Source: Bacillota bacterium (GTDB taxonomy: Bacteria; Bacillota; SHA-98; UBA4971). From it: DNA of 64,000 bases. The notes beneath the pieces are model-generated. The model saw nothing but the letters and a program-made list of their open reading frames with translations, was not told the DNA's origin and ran no database searches. This document shows positions 1-8,347 of this stretch, piece after piece. The stretch lies in contig JASEJE010000002.1 in NCBI GenBank assembly GCA_030024085.1, positions 62,001 to 126,000 of the forward strand, in the 5' to 3' direction. Position 1 is the first letter of the stretch, and each line of letters begins with the position of its first letter. The position numbers and the translations under genes were made by a program.

Positions 1-2
1 AG

Positions 3-641
3 ACGGCATTCCCGTCCTCCGAAAAGCTGCTCCCTGCTCGCGAGGCGAAGGCGCTCGGCACGGGGATATGGACGCGCGTCGTGGAGTTCGTGGTGCCCGA
101 CCGGGTTCACTATTCCTCGTCGTCCGAGGACGGAGGGATAGAGGCGTACCGCGTGGGATCGTCCATGGCATACAGGCTCACCGATCTTGAGGGACCTGGC
201 GGTGAGCCAGGTGGGGCAGGCAACGGGGGATGGGTCCGGGTGGAGCGTGCCGCGGACGTGAAGGACGAGGCGGTGCGCTCGGAGCTCGAATGGCTCGCTG
301 GAGTGACAGGGGTAGAGAGCATCCTCGATGGCGGACTGCGTGAGGTGGAGAACGTCACGAGAACCGGGGAGGAAGACGTCGAGCGCGTGCGCTGCGCCGT
401 CCTCAGCTTTGACAGCCCGACCTGGCTTGCGCGCTTTGAGGCGAGTCTCGCGGAGGCAGGGATCAACGCGAAGCCGGTGAAATACGAGATAAGGGCGTGG
501 GTGACCTCGAGGGGCGAACCGCTCATCTACAAGATCGAGGACATGTGGGTGTACCAGGAGCCGGGGTCGGGCGTCTACGAGTACACGATAAGCACGAGGG
601 TGCTCGAGCCTATCCCGGACCTTCGTATAGAGCTTCCCTGA
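3..641 (+). CDS. C-terminal part of an unrecognised protein (5' end outside window)
   Basis: The reading frame is open from the first in-frame codon at position 3 to the TGA at 639-641, so this is the last 212 residues of a longer protein whose start lies upstream. The GTG at 81 is internal to this frame and need not be a start. The visible part has no membrane segment and reads as alternating beta-type segments (VVEFVVPDRVHY, YEIRAWV, EYTISTRV), with a Gly-rich stretch around residues 65-75. The pattern of short strands plus polar loops recalls lipoprotein-type carrier or LolA/LppX-like folds, but I do not recognise a family and assign no function. It is followed by 236 nt of non-coding leader before tupA, so it need not belong to the cofactor operon. 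Confidence 0.6.
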   Translation, partial: TAFPSSEKLLPAREAKALGTGIWTRVVEFVVPDRVHYSSSSEDGGIEAYRVGSSMAYRLTDLEGPGGEPGGAGNGGWVRVERAADVKDEAVRSELEWLAGVTGVESILDGGLREVENVTRTGEEDVERVRCAVLSFDSPTWLARFEASLAEAGINAKPVKYEIRAWVTSRGEPLIYKIEDMWVYQEPGSGVYEYTISTRVLEPIPDLRIELP

Positions 642-714
642 TGGCCAGCGAAGCGTGCGGGCGTGGGGAAGCAGGGAAGGAGGCGGTTCCCGGGGTACGG
701 GTTGACAGGACATG

Positions 715-723
715 TGCTATACT
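715..723 (+). promoter_or_regulatory. Candidate extended -10 promoter for the tup/moe operon
   Basis: TGC-TATACT at 715-723 matches an extended -10 (TGn plus TATACT). A TTGACA lies at 702-707, but it is only 10 nt from the -10, too close to act as its -35; the region 17 nt upstream is GC-rich and not -35-like. If used, transcription would start near 730 and leave a leader of about 150 nt before tupA that contains two strong hairpins. Confidence 0.3.
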
Positions 724-785
724 TGAGTCAAGCTGCGAAGTTACACTCCGAGTCACGACGCCTGCACCTTTCATGGATGGCGCGT

Positions 786-866
786 GACCGGCAGCCGCGA
801 GGGGCTCGTCCTTGCGGCTCGAGGGTCTGCCGGGAAACCGGCACGCCTCCCATCATTGGAAAGGAG
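786..866 (+). promoter_or_regulatory. Structured 5' leader of tupA, possible Moco/Tuco-type riboswitch
   Basis: Two consecutive hairpins are visible just before the tupA ribosome binding site. The first pairs 794-802 with 810-818 (9 bp including G-U pairs, 7-nt loop). The second pairs TGCCGG (828-833) with CCGGCA (838-843) around a GAAA tetraloop. The AAGGAG of tupA follows at 861-866. GNRA-capped stems occur in molybdenum/tungsten cofactor riboswitches, and the downstream genes import tungstate and build that cofactor, so a ligand-responsive leader is plausible. I cannot align the core to a known riboswitch consensus by eye, so this is a structure-plus-context call. Confidence 0.28.
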
Positions 867-877
867 ATGTAAAGACC

Positions 878-1759
878 ATGTCAGGTTTCACACGTCCCCC
901 GCTTGCTCCTGCAAGACGCCGGCTTGTCCTGTTTCTGGTGATCCTGGGTATCGTCGGGACGATCCCCGGTGCTGCCGCGGCGACGCCCACAAGCCGTGAG
1001 GTTATCCTGGCCACCACCACGAGCACCCAGGACAGCGGCCTTCTGGACGTGCTCATCCCCATGTTCGAACGCAAGACCGGGTACATAGTGAAGACAATCG
1101 CCGTTGGCACCGGCCAGGCCCTCGCGCTCGGGGCGCGGGGCGAGGCCGATGTGCTCCTGTGCCACGCACCTGCGGCCGAGATGGAACTTGTACAAAGCGG
1201 GGCTGCGACAAATCGCAAGCTCGTGATGCACAACGATTTCGTGATCGTGGGCCCGGCGGGCGATCCCGCTGGCATATGCGGCCTTAAGTCGGCGGCGGAG
1301 GCTTTCAAGAAGATCGCCGCGGCGCAGGCCGTGTTCGTGTCGCGCGGCGACGACTCCGGCACCCACAAGAAGGAGAAGGAGATCTGGGCGAAGGCCGGCG
1401 TGAAGCCCGCAGGGCGCTGGTACCAGGAGGCCGGGGCCGGGATGGGGCAGACGCTCAACATCGCGTCTGAGAAAGAGGGTTACACGCTTACCGACCGGGC
1501 CACATACCTTGCGCTCAAGAAGCATCTGGGCCTCAAGATCCTCGTGCAGGGGGACGGGGCGCTCCTCAACATCTACCACGTGATGCAGGTGAACCCCGAG
1601 AAGTTCGACAAGGTGAACGGGCCGGGGGCCCTCGCTTTCGTGGACTTCATGGTGGCTGAGAGCACCCAGAAGATCATAGGTTCGTTCGGCGTCAAGGAGT
1701 ACGGCGAGCCGCTCTTCTTCGCCGACGCCGGCAAGGGCGAGAACGAGCTCGGGCGGTGA
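878..1759 (+). CDS. tupA: Tungstate ABC transporter substrate-binding protein TupA
   Basis: Extracytoplasmic binding protein that captures tungstate for the TupBC transporter. The start at 878 is chosen because AAGGAG lies at 861-866 and the product (293 aa) then begins with a positively charged N-terminus, a hydrophobic segment (LVLFLVILGIVGTIPGAAAA) and a type I signal peptidase-like AAA-A site. The mature N-terminus carries the TTTSTQDSGLL motif characteristic of the TupA/ModA-like anion-binding family, followed by GTGQALALGARGEADVLL. No lipobox cysteine is seen, which is unusual for a monoderm binding protein. It heads a co-directional run with tupB, tupC and cofactor-biosynthesis genes with gaps of 7-27 nt. 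A molybdate-preferring homologue is possible, but the motif favours tungstate. Confidence 0.9.
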   Translation: MSGFTRPPLAPARRRLVLFLVILGIVGTIPGAAAATPTSREVILATTTSTQDSGLLDVLIPMFERKTGYIVKTIAVGTGQALALGARGEADVLLCHAPAAEMELVQSGAATNRKLVMHNDFVIVGPAGDPAGICGLKSAAEAFKKIAAAQAVFVSRGDDSGTHKKEKEIWAKAGVKPAGRWYQEAGAGMGQTLNIASEKEGYTLTDRATYLALKKHLGLKILVQGDGALLNIYHVMQVNPEKFDKVNGPGALAFVDFMVAESTQKIIGSFGVKEYGEPLFFADAGKGENELGR

Positions 1760-1766
1760 GGCGCGT

Positions 1767-2465
1767 TTGGATCTTATCGTGGAAGGCGTCGTCAAAGCGT
1801 TCTGGCTTCTCGTGAAGGTAGATCGCGAGGTGGTGCGGATCACCCTGCTCACCCTGCAGGTGTCGGGGCTTGCAACCCTTATAGCTGTGGTGGTGGGGGT
1901 GCCTCTCGGGACGGCGCTTGCCCTCTCCACGTTTCGCGGGCGGCAGGTTGCGGTGAGCCTCGTGAACACCGGCATGGGCCTCCCGCCCGTGGTCGTGGGG
2001 CTGTGGGTGAGCATCGTCCTGTGGCGATACGGCCCGCTCGGGTTTCTGCGCCTCATGTATACTCCGGCCGCCATGGTGATAGCCCAGTCGGTGATAGCGA
2101 CGCCGATCGTAACCGGGTTCACGATGGCTGGGATGGGCCAGCTCGACCCGGGGGTGCGGCTGCAGATGCTCTCACTCGGGGCGTCGCGCTGGCAGCTCCT
2201 CTGGATCCTCCTACGGGAGGCGAGGCTGTCGGTGCTCGCTGCGGTGATAGCCGGGTTTGGTGGGGTGATATCGGAGATCGGCGCGTCCATGATGGTGGGC
2301 GGCAATGTCATGGGCCAGACGCGCATCCTCACCACGGCTACCGCCATGGAAGTGTCGCGCGGCCACTTCGACATGGCCATAGCGCTCAGCGTGATCCTGC
2401 TCGCGCTTGCCTATGGGATCACGTTCGGGCTCACCCATCTCCAGCAGAGGGGCAGGCACGTTTGA
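1767..2465 (+). CDS. tupB: Tungstate ABC transporter permease TupB
   Basis: Integral membrane permease of the tungstate importer, 232 aa, with about five predicted hydrophobic segments. It contains the binding-protein-dependent permease EAA-type loop around MLSLGASRWQLLWILLREAR, which contacts the ATPase TupC, followed by AVIAGFGGVISEIGASMMVGG. The start is a TTG at 1767 preceded by GGTGAGG that overlaps the tupA stop region; a GTG at 1779 is an alternative. It lies 7 nt after tupA and 27 nt before tupC, so the three are surely cotranscribed. Length and motif order are those of TupB rather than the longer ModB. Confidence 0.88.
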   Translation: MDLIVEGVVKAFWLLVKVDREVVRITLLTLQVSGLATLIAVVVGVPLGTALALSTFRGRQVAVSLVNTGMGLPPVVVGLWVSIVLWRYGPLGFLRLMYTPAAMVIAQSVIATPIVTGFTMAGMGQLDPGVRLQMLSLGASRWQLLWILLREARLSVLAAVIAGFGGVISEIGASMMVGGNVMGQTRILTTATAMEVSRGHFDMAIALSVILLALAYGITFGLTHLQQRGRHV

Positions 2466-2492
2466 GTTCGAGTTTGAGAGAGGGATGTACGC

Positions 2493-3281
2493 TTGGAAGA
2501 GGTGGTCCTGGAGCTCAAGAACGTTAAGGTGCGCCGGGGAACGAGACCGGTGCTGGACGTCCCGCACCTTGTGGTGGGGCGGGGCGAAACGCTCGCGGTG
2601 GTCGGCCCGAATGGGGCGGGCAAGAGCACGCTCCTCCAGGTGATGGCATGCCTCCTCCGACCTACCGGGGGCGAGGTCCGGGTATGCGGCGAGACGGTCG
2701 GGCGGGGGACCGACCTCGTGAGGCTGCGGCGTCGCATGGCCATGGTGCTCCAGCGCCCATACCTTCTGGATGGGACGGTGTTCGACAACGTGGCCGTGGG
2801 CCTTCGAATGCGCAGCGTCCCGCAGGACGAGGTCCGCACCAGGGTGGAGCGGGCGCTCGCAGCCTTCAGCATCGAGCACCTTGCCCGCCGGCGCGCGCGG
2901 ACGCTCTCGGGCGGCGAAAGCCAGAGGGTGAGCCTGGCGAGGGCGTTCGTGCTGGAGCCGGAGGTACTGTTCCTGGACGAACCCACAAGCTCGCTGGACA
3001 TGCCAACGCGCATGAGCCTCCTCGCCGAGCTCGGCGAGGTGGTGCGGAGGACGGGCGTTACCACGGTGTTCGTGACCCACGATGTGATCGAGATCCCGTT
3101 CCTTGCCGACAGGACCGTCGTCATGTCGGGTGGGCGCATAGCAGCCGACGGACCAGTCAGGGAGGCGCTGGGCGCTGACGTGCGCCGGGCGCTCGCGGGT
3201 CTCGCGGGGTCGGCTCGCTGGATTCTGTCTTGGGACGGTGATGGCATTGCCGCTTTTCCTGTCGCTCACGCCTCCCGATGA
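2493..3281 (+). CDS. tupC: Tungstate ABC transporter ATP-binding protein TupC
   Basis: Cytoplasmic ATPase that energises tungstate uptake. In order: Walker A GPNGAGKST (about residues 39-47), Q-loop near MVLQRPYLLDGTVFDN, ABC signature LSGGESQRVSLARA, Walker B VLFLDEPTSSLD, and the H-loop VTHD. The start is TTG at 2493 after GAGAGAGGG. The C-terminal region is short, without the TOBE domain common in ModC. The last 44 nt overlap the start of moeA at 3238, implying translational coupling between metal import and cofactor assembly. Confidence 0.88.
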   Translation: MEEVVLELKNVKVRRGTRPVLDVPHLVVGRGETLAVVGPNGAGKSTLLQVMACLLRPTGGEVRVCGETVGRGTDLVRLRRRMAMVLQRPYLLDGTVFDNVAVGLRMRSVPQDEVRTRVERALAAFSIEHLARRRARTLSGGESQRVSLARAFVLEPEVLFLDEPTSSLDMPTRMSLLAELGEVVRRTGVTTVFVTHDVIEIPFLADRTVVMSGGRIAADGPVREALGADVRRALAGLAGSARWILSWDGDGIAAFPVAHASR

Positions 3282-4476
3282 GGCCTGGCGGAGGCTGGAT
3301 GAGCACCTCGCTCCTGGGCCGCATGAGGTCGAGGTGGTAGGCCTTCTCGAGGCCTGTGGCCGGGTCCTTGCCGAGGACGTGACGTCCCCGAACGATCTGC
3401 CGGGCTTCCCCAGGTCGGCGGTGGATGGCTTTGCCGTCCGCGCCCGTGACACGTTCGGGGCGACGGAGGGCCTGCCCGCACTCCTCACCGTTGGCGGTGA
3501 GGTGTGCATGGGCGAGGAGGCCCGCTTCGTCGTCGGCCCAGGGAAGTGCGTCCGAATCGCAACCGGCGCGATGATGCCCCCGGACGCGGACGCCGTGGTC
3601 ATGGTGGAGACCACCGAGGACATGGGCGACGGGCTCATCGCCGTCACCAGGCCCGCAGCGCCGGGCGAGAATGTCGTGGGTGCCGCGGAGGACGTGGAAG
3701 GTGGCGACGTCCTGGTGCGTAAGGGCACGAGGCTGCGCCCGCAGGACATCGGGGCGCTCGCGGCTGCGGGAGTCTCCCAGGTAAGAGTGGCCCTCGGCCC
3801 AAAGGTGGCGATAATGTCCACCGGGGACGAGCTGGTGGAGGTCTCCTGTGCGCCCACCCCCGGAAAAGTGCGCGACACGAATTCATACTCACTGTACGCA
3901 GCGGCGCTTGCCGAAGGCGCGCGACCGGTGGCGGCGGGGATCATGAAGGACGACTACGATGAGATCGCCCTGGCCATGCGCGAGCAGCTTTCCTGCGCGG
4001 ACATGCTCATTGTCTCGGGCGGCAGCTCAATCGGGGCGCGGGACTTCGCCCGCGACGCCATAGACTCGCTGGGACGACCCGGGGTGCTGGTGCATGGAGT
4101 TGCAGTGCGCCCGGGCAAGCCCACCATCCTCGCGGTGGCTGACGGAAAGCCTGTGTTCGGCCTGCCTGGCCACCCGGTGTCGTGCCTGACCATCTTCAGG
4201 CTCTTCGTGGCGCCCGCCATAGCGAGGTGGATGGGGACCCGCCCGGAGCGGCGCGATGTTGAGGCGCGCCTCGGGGCAAATGTTGCATCGGTGGCCGGCC
4301 GCGAAGACTACGTCGGGGTGAGGCTCGTGCTGCGCGATGGCGCCAGATGGGCGGACCCGGTCTTCACGAAATCCGCCCTGATATCAGGGCTTGTGGCTTC
4401 CGACGGGGTCGTGAGGATCCCGGCAGACGTCGAGGGCCTGGAGAAGGGTGCCCCTGTTACCGTCGCCCTGTTCTAG
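3238..4476 (+). CDS. moeA: Molybdopterin molybdenumtransferase MoeA (stand-alone)
   Basis: Inserts molybdate or tungstate into adenylylated molybdopterin. The 412-codon frame starts at GTG 3238, with an ATG at the next codon, and overlaps tupC by 44 nt. Visible MoeA features are the SAVDGFAV motif of the N-terminal domain, ATGAMMPPDADAVV, the central MoCF-binding domain with STGDEL and SGGSSIGARDF, and the FGLPGHPVSC motif. The C-terminal beta-barrel (MoeA_C) ends in GAPVTVALF. A second, larger MoeA fused to a binding-protein domain lies downstream, and two MoeA paralogues next to a tungstate importer suggest separate handling of Mo and W. The TAG stop lies inside the left end (CTAGG) of a CTAAG-type repeat element. 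Confidence 0.9.
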   Translation: MMALPLFLSLTPPDEAWRRLDEHLAPGPHEVEVVGLLEACGRVLAEDVTSPNDLPGFPRSAVDGFAVRARDTFGATEGLPALLTVGGEVCMGEEARFVVGPGKCVRIATGAMMPPDADAVVMVETTEDMGDGLIAVTRPAAPGENVVGAAEDVEGGDVLVRKGTRLRPQDIGALAAAGVSQVRVALGPKVAIMSTGDELVEVSCAPTPGKVRDTNSYSLYAAALAEGARPVAAGIMKDDYDEIALAMREQLSCADMLIVSGGSSIGARDFARDAIDSLGRPGVLVHGVAVRPGKPTILAVADGKPVFGLPGHPVSCLTIFRLFVAPAIARWMGTRPERRDVEARLGANVASVAGREDYVGVRLVLRDGARWADPVFTKSALISGLVASDGVVRIPADVEGLEKGAPVTVALF

Positions 4477-4661
4477 GTGTGCGCCTTGCCGGGTACTGGA
4501 GGGGATTGCCGGTGTTGCACTCCGGGGACGGCGCGCTTGCGGCGCGCCTCGTTCGAATTTGGCGCTTAAGGCTGGCCAAATTCTCGACGCCCCGTCGTGC
4601 AAGCACCGGCAATCCCGGCACCGTCAAGAGAAGTGGCCCGAACTCATGGCGCCATACTCAG
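4473..4661 (+). repeat. CTAAG cloverleaf element, copy 1 (variant left arm)
   Basis: Interspersed non-coding element inserted between moeA and moeA-PBP. It begins with CTAGG, whose TAG is the moeA stop codon, and ends with GGCGCCATACTCAG. The core has an outer stem GATTGCCGGTG..CACCGGCAATC, an inner stem P2 GGCGCGC/GCGCGCC at about 4540-4558, and a stem P3 GAATTTGGC (4555-4563) pairing with GCCAAATTC (4575-4583). The right arm is of the common type, while the left arm (CCTTGCCGG..CTGGAGGGG) differs from the common GATCGCCACAAG type. The same family occurs at least a dozen times in this window. Confidence 0.85.
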
Positions 4662-4801
4662 GTGCGTACCTTGCCGATGTCTGGAGGGGGTTGCCGGTGT
4701 TGCACTCCGGGGACGGCGCCCCAAGTCAGGGCGCACTGTGCCAGGATCTGGATTGCCTGGCAACTGCCGGGGTCTCGACGCCCCTTGTGTAGTCACCTCA
4801 G
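4662..4801 (+). repeat. CTAAG cloverleaf element, copy 2 (tandem to copy 1, diverged core)
   Basis: Directly follows copy 1 and shares its left-arm type (TACCTTGCCG..CTGGAGGGGGTTGCCGGTGTTGC). The inner stems have other sequences but still pair: P2 GCGCCC/GGGCGC and P3 TGCCAGG/CCTGGCA. It ends in CACCTCAG near 4801. A second TACTGGAGGG at 4804-4813 resembles the start of yet another left arm and directly abuts the probable moeA-PBP start codon. Confidence 0.7.
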
Positions 4802-4812
4802 CGTACTGGAGG

Positions 4813-6747
4813 GTGGATACGACGAAGCGCAACGTATACCTGGAAGAGACGCCCCTCGATGAGGCGCGGTATAGGTTTTTCGAGGCGCTCGACGCCCAGG
4901 GAATCGCGCGGCCGCGGGACGGCGAGATGATCCCCGTGGACGTCCCGGCGCTCGGGCGCATCACAGCCTCACCCGTGTTCGCGCGCATCTCGTCCCCGCA
5001 TTACCATTCGTGCGCCATGGACGGCATCGCCGCGCGCGCGCAGGCGACTTTCGGCGCAAGCGAGAGGAACCCCGTCACCTTGCGCCTTGGGGAGGACGCC
5101 GCATGGGTGGATACGGGCGATCCTCTGCCTTCCGGGTTCGACGCAGTCATAATGGTCGAGGACCTCGTGGAGGTCCGCGACGATTCCGTCACGGTCATAG
5201 CTCCCGCGAAGCCCTGGCAGCACGTGCGCACGGTGGGCGAGGACATCGTCGCGACCGAGCTCGTCCTCCCCGAGAACCACTCGATCCGCCCGGCGGATCT
5301 CGGGGCCATGCTCGCGGCGGGCGTGATGGAAGTAAGCGTCCGCAAGAGGCCCAGGGTGGCCGTGATTCCTACAGGCGACGAGCTTGTCCCGCCGGGGACC
5401 AGACTCTCGCCCGGCGACATCGTGGAGTCCAACTCGAGGATCATCGGCGGCCTCGTCCACGAGTGGGGCGGGAAGCCCCTCTTCCATGAGATCGTGAGGG
5501 ACGATTGCGATGCCATCGCGAAGGCCGTGCGTGCCGCGGCGGGGGAGGCAGACGTCGTCATCGTGAACGCCGGGTCCTCGGCGGGAAGCGAGGACTACAC
5601 GAGCCACGTCGCGAGGTGTCTAGGCGAGCTCATCGTGCACGGCGTCGCCATCAAGCCCGGCAAGCCGACCATCCTCGGGATCGTCTGCGGACGGCCGTTC
5701 CTGGGGATTCCAGGGTACCCGGTGTCCGCGGCGCTTGCGTGCGAGCTTTTCCTGAGGCCGCTCTTGGCGAGGATGCTGGGGCGTCCCGTGCGCAGGTCCC
5801 CGAGGCTTGCTGCCATGGCCACGCGGCGCATCGTCTCCACGCCGGGCGTGGACGAGTTCATCAGGGTGAAAGTGGGCGAGGTGGGCGGAAAGCGCGTGGT
5901 CACGCCGCTTGCGCGAGGGGCGGGGGCGATAATGTCCCTGGTGCGGGCCGACGGCATCGTTCGCATCCCGCCCTCGGCACAGGGCGTGGAGGAGGCGTCC
6001 ACCGTCGAGGTGGAGCTTCTGCGGGATCCCGACGAGATAGCCAACACCGTGGTCGTGATTGGGAGCCACGACCTCGCTCTCGACGTGCTTGCGAGCCACC
6101 TGGCTCGCTCGTTTCCCGGCATGAACCTTTCGTCGGCGCACGTGGGGAGCATGGGCGGCATCATGGCGATCCGCAGGGGCGAGGCGCACCTCGCGGGCGT
6201 CCATCTCATCGACGAGGAGACAGGGGAGTACAACGTCCCGTACGTGAAGCGCTTCCTCGGGGCGGAGGGCTTTGCCCTGGTGAACCTCGTCCATCGCGAG
6301 CAAGGGTTCATCGTGGCGAAGGGAAACCCGAAGAGCATCGCGGGATTTGCGGATATTGCCAGGCCTGGAGTTGTGTTCGTGAACAGGCAGCGCGGGGCCG
6401 GGACCAGAATACTCCTGGACCTCGAGCTTGCAAAGCTCGGCATCGACCCTGGCAGGATCGCAGGCTATGAGCGCGAAGAGTATACTCACATGGGCGTCGC
6501 GGCGTCTGTAGCGAGCGGCGCGGCTGATGTAGGCCTCGGGATACGCAGCGCCGCGGTGGCGCTCGGCCTCGATTTCGTCCCGGCGGCGAAGGAGCGGTAC
6601 GATCTTCTCACGACAAGGGCATTCGTGGGGTCTTGGATGATGGAAAGGCTTCTTGCGGTGATGCGGTCGGAGGATTTCAAGGAAGCCGTCGCCGCGTTCG
6701 GCGGATACGACGTCTCGGACACTGGAAGGGTCGTGTGGCAGGGATGA
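4813..6747 (+). CDS. MoeA-PBP fusion: molybdopterin biosynthesis protein with C-terminal binding-protein-like domain
   Basis: A two-part protein of about 644 aa. The N-terminal two thirds is a complete MoeA (motifs SCAMDGIA, IPTGDELVPPGT, NAGSSAGSEDYT, LGIPGYPVSAAL). The last 230 residues form a PBP-like domain (GSHDLALDVLASHL, NRQRGAGTRILLD, GAADVGLGIRSAA) related to molybdate-binding domains of the ModE/TupA kind. It probably assembles or senses metal-loaded cofactor, and this fusion is common in anaerobic Bacillota. The frame is open further upstream into repeat copy 2, so the start is uncertain: GTG 4813 sits where family similarity begins, but its GGAGG is immediately adjacent. The stop overlaps moaA by ATGA. 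Confidence 0.85.
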   Translation: MDTTKRNVYLEETPLDEARYRFFEALDAQGIARPRDGEMIPVDVPALGRITASPVFARISSPHYHSCAMDGIAARAQATFGASERNPVTLRLGEDAAWVDTGDPLPSGFDAVIMVEDLVEVRDDSVTVIAPAKPWQHVRTVGEDIVATELVLPENHSIRPADLGAMLAAGVMEVSVRKRPRVAVIPTGDELVPPGTRLSPGDIVESNSRIIGGLVHEWGGKPLFHEIVRDDCDAIAKAVRAAAGEADVVIVNAGSSAGSEDYTSHVARCLGELIVHGVAIKPGKPTILGIVCGRPFLGIPGYPVSAALACELFLRPLLARMLGRPVRRSPRLAAMATRRIVSTPGVDEFIRVKVGEVGGKRVVTPLARGAGAIMSLVRADGIVRIPPSAQGVEEASTVEVELLRDPDEIANTVVVIGSHDLALDVLASHLARSFPGMNLSSAHVGSMGGIMAIRRGEAHLAGVHLIDEETGEYNVPYVKRFLGAEGFALVNLVHREQGFIVAKGNPKSIAGFADIARPGVVFVNRQRGAGTRILLDLELAKLGIDPGRIAGYEREEYTHMGVAASVASGAADVGLGIRSAAVALGLDFVPAAKERYDLLTTRAFVGSWMMERLLAVMRSEDFKEAVAAFGGYDVSDTGRVVWQG

Positions 6748-7754
6748 CAGGGCTTTGCGACAGGTTCGGGCGCAGGATCACCTACCTCCGCGTGTCCGTG
6801 ACGGACAAGTGCAACCTCCGGTGCGTGTACTGTATGCCTGAAGAGGGCGTCGTGCCCCGGTCGCATGACGAGATACTGAGAGTCGAGGAGATCGTTCGCG
6901 TGGTTCGCGTTGCGACAGCCCTCGGCATCGACAAGATCAGGATCACTGGCGGGGAGCCTCTGGTGAGAAAGGGCATCATCGATCTTGTGAGGATGGTCGC
7001 CGCGCTTCCAGGCGTGCGGGACCTCTCCATGACCACCAACGCCACGCTCCTCATGCGATACGCCCGCGACCTCGCAAAGGCCGGGCTTCGGCGGGTGAAC
7101 ATCAGCCTCGACACGCTGCGTCCCGATGTCTACGCGAAGATCACGCGGCGCGGCGACATCCGGGCGGCGCTCGAGGGGATAGCCGCCGCCGAGGTTGCAG
7201 GGCTTCGCCCGCTCAGGCTGAACGCCGTGGTCGTGCGCGGCATGAACGATGGCGAGATCGAGGACCTCGCCAGGCTCACGCTGACGCATGCGTGGGACGT
7301 GAGGTTCATCGAGTTCATGCCTTTCTGGGGGAACGGCGGGAGTCTCGGGCCGTGGCAGGTGGTTCCCATCGAGGAGATAAGGAGGAGGGTGGTCGATCTC
7401 GGGCCGGAACCCTGCAGCGCGTGTCAGCCCCCGGGCGGGGCCGGCCCTGCGACTTACCTGCGGCTTCCGGGCGCCATGGGGCGGGTGGGCTTCATATCCA
7501 GGGAGGGCGATGGCTTCTGCGTGCGATGTAACAGGCTGCGTCTCACTGCCGATGGCAAGCTCCTGCCGTGCCTTCTGGCCGGCCTGGAGCTGGACCTGCG
7601 GGGCGCGCTCCGGGGCGGCGCCAGCGACGATGATATCGCGGCGCTCATCCGCAAGGCCGTGGCATTGAAGCCCGAGAGCGGGGCCGTGCGCGACGATGGC
7701 GGCGCGTGTTCTCGGCGGGGCGTGCCGCCGCCGCTATCAGACATCGGCGGGTAG
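6744..7754 (+). CDS. moaA: GTP 3',8-cyclase MoaA
   Basis: Radical SAM enzyme performing the first step of molybdopterin synthesis, conversion of GTP to the cyclic intermediate used by MoaC. The start ATG 6744 overlaps the previous stop (ATGA) and gives 336 aa. The N-terminal radical-SAM cluster is C23-x3-C27-x2-C30, followed by the GGEPL SAM-binding motif. The second [4Fe-4S] cluster near residue 260 has the pattern CxxC then C thirteen residues later (GFCVRCNRLRLT, then LLPC). The protein ends in the Gly-Gly needed for MoaA activity. It is 71 nt from moaC. Confidence 0.95.
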   Translation: MTGLCDRFGRRITYLRVSVTDKCNLRCVYCMPEEGVVPRSHDEILRVEEIVRVVRVATALGIDKIRITGGEPLVRKGIIDLVRMVAALPGVRDLSMTTNATLLMRYARDLAKAGLRRVNISLDTLRPDVYAKITRRGDIRAALEGIAAAEVAGLRPLRLNAVVVRGMNDGEIEDLARLTLTHAWDVRFIEFMPFWGNGGSLGPWQVVPIEEIRRRVVDLGPEPCSACQPPGGAGPATYLRLPGAMGRVGFISREGDGFCVRCNRLRLTADGKLLPCLLAGLELDLRGALRGGASDDDIAALIRKAVALKPESGAVRDDGGACSRRGVPPPLSDIGG

Positions 7755-7825
7755 GGCAAGACACAGGGCGCGGCTGCGTGCAGCCTCAGCTTCGTGTGGT
7801 ATGGGCTTGAGGGGGCGGTGGGTAC

Positions 7826-8347
7826 ATGAACATGAACGAAGGAGTGTCAGGCGGGGGCCTGACGCACCTTGACGAGGCGGGCAAAGCCCGCATGGTGGAC
7901 GTGACCGGTAAGCCCGACACCGCGCGCGAGGCGCGGGCGAGGTGCAGGATCGCGATGGCCCCTGAAACCCTGGCGATGGCAGAGAGGGGCGAGGGGCCGA
8001 AAGGGGACGTTTTCGGCGTCGCAAGGGTGGCCGCGGTGATGGCCGCGAAGAACGCGTCCTGTCTCATCCCGATGTGCCATCCCATTCCCATAACCGGGGT
8101 TGACGTGGCCTTCAAGACCGATACCGCCGCCGGGACCGTCGACGTCCAGGTCACAGTGCGCACGTTCGGGAAGACGGGCGCCGAGATGGAGGCGCTCACC
8201 GGCGCGTGCGTGGCCGCGCTCACCATCTACGACATGTGCAAGGCCGTGGACCGGTCCATGGTGATAGGCGACGTGCGGCTCGTGCGCAAATCCGGCGGCA
8301 AGAGCGGCGAGTTCGTGCGGGAGGGGGAGGACCCGTGGGAGGAGTAG
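7826..8347 (+). CDS. moaC: Cyclic pyranopterin monophosphate synthase MoaC
   Basis: Converts the MoaA product to cyclic pyranopterin monophosphate. The 173-aa length is typical. Diagnostic motifs are RMVDVTGK near the N-terminus, LIPMCHPIPITG, EMEALTGACVAALTIYDM and CKAVD, which form the active site at the dimer interface. ATG 7826 is preceded by GGGGGCGGTGG; the second Met at 7832 is also possible. The last 13 nt overlap the start of the MOSC-MogA gene. moaD, moaE and mobA are not in the window, so the pathway must be completed elsewhere. Confidence 0.94.
   Translation: MNMNEGVSGGGLTHLDEAGKARMVDVTGKPDTAREARARCRIAMAPETLAMAERGEGPKGDVFGVARVAAVMAAKNASCLIPMCHPIPITGVDVAFKTDTAAGTVDVQVTVRTFGKTGAEMEALTGACVAALTIYDMCKAVDRSMVIGDVRLVRKSGGKSGEFVREGEDPWEE

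Noticed and set aside
702-723. TTGACA followed by TATACT as a classical promoter before tupA
   Set aside because: The spacer is only 10 nt; only the extended -10 (TGC-TATACT) remains plausible.
881-3944. Long minus-strand frames opposite tupABC and moeA
   Set aside because: They are shadows of GC-rich codon usage: low-complexity Arg/Ala/Pro products, no Shine-Dalgarno, and strong conserved genes on the other strand. The same applies to long antisense frames under guaA, pgk, hppA, GH31, aspA and the regulator.
4597-4812. N-terminal extension of MoeA-PBP through repeat copy 2
   Set aside because: The extension is translated repeat sequence without similarity to MoeA, although the exact start remains uncertain.
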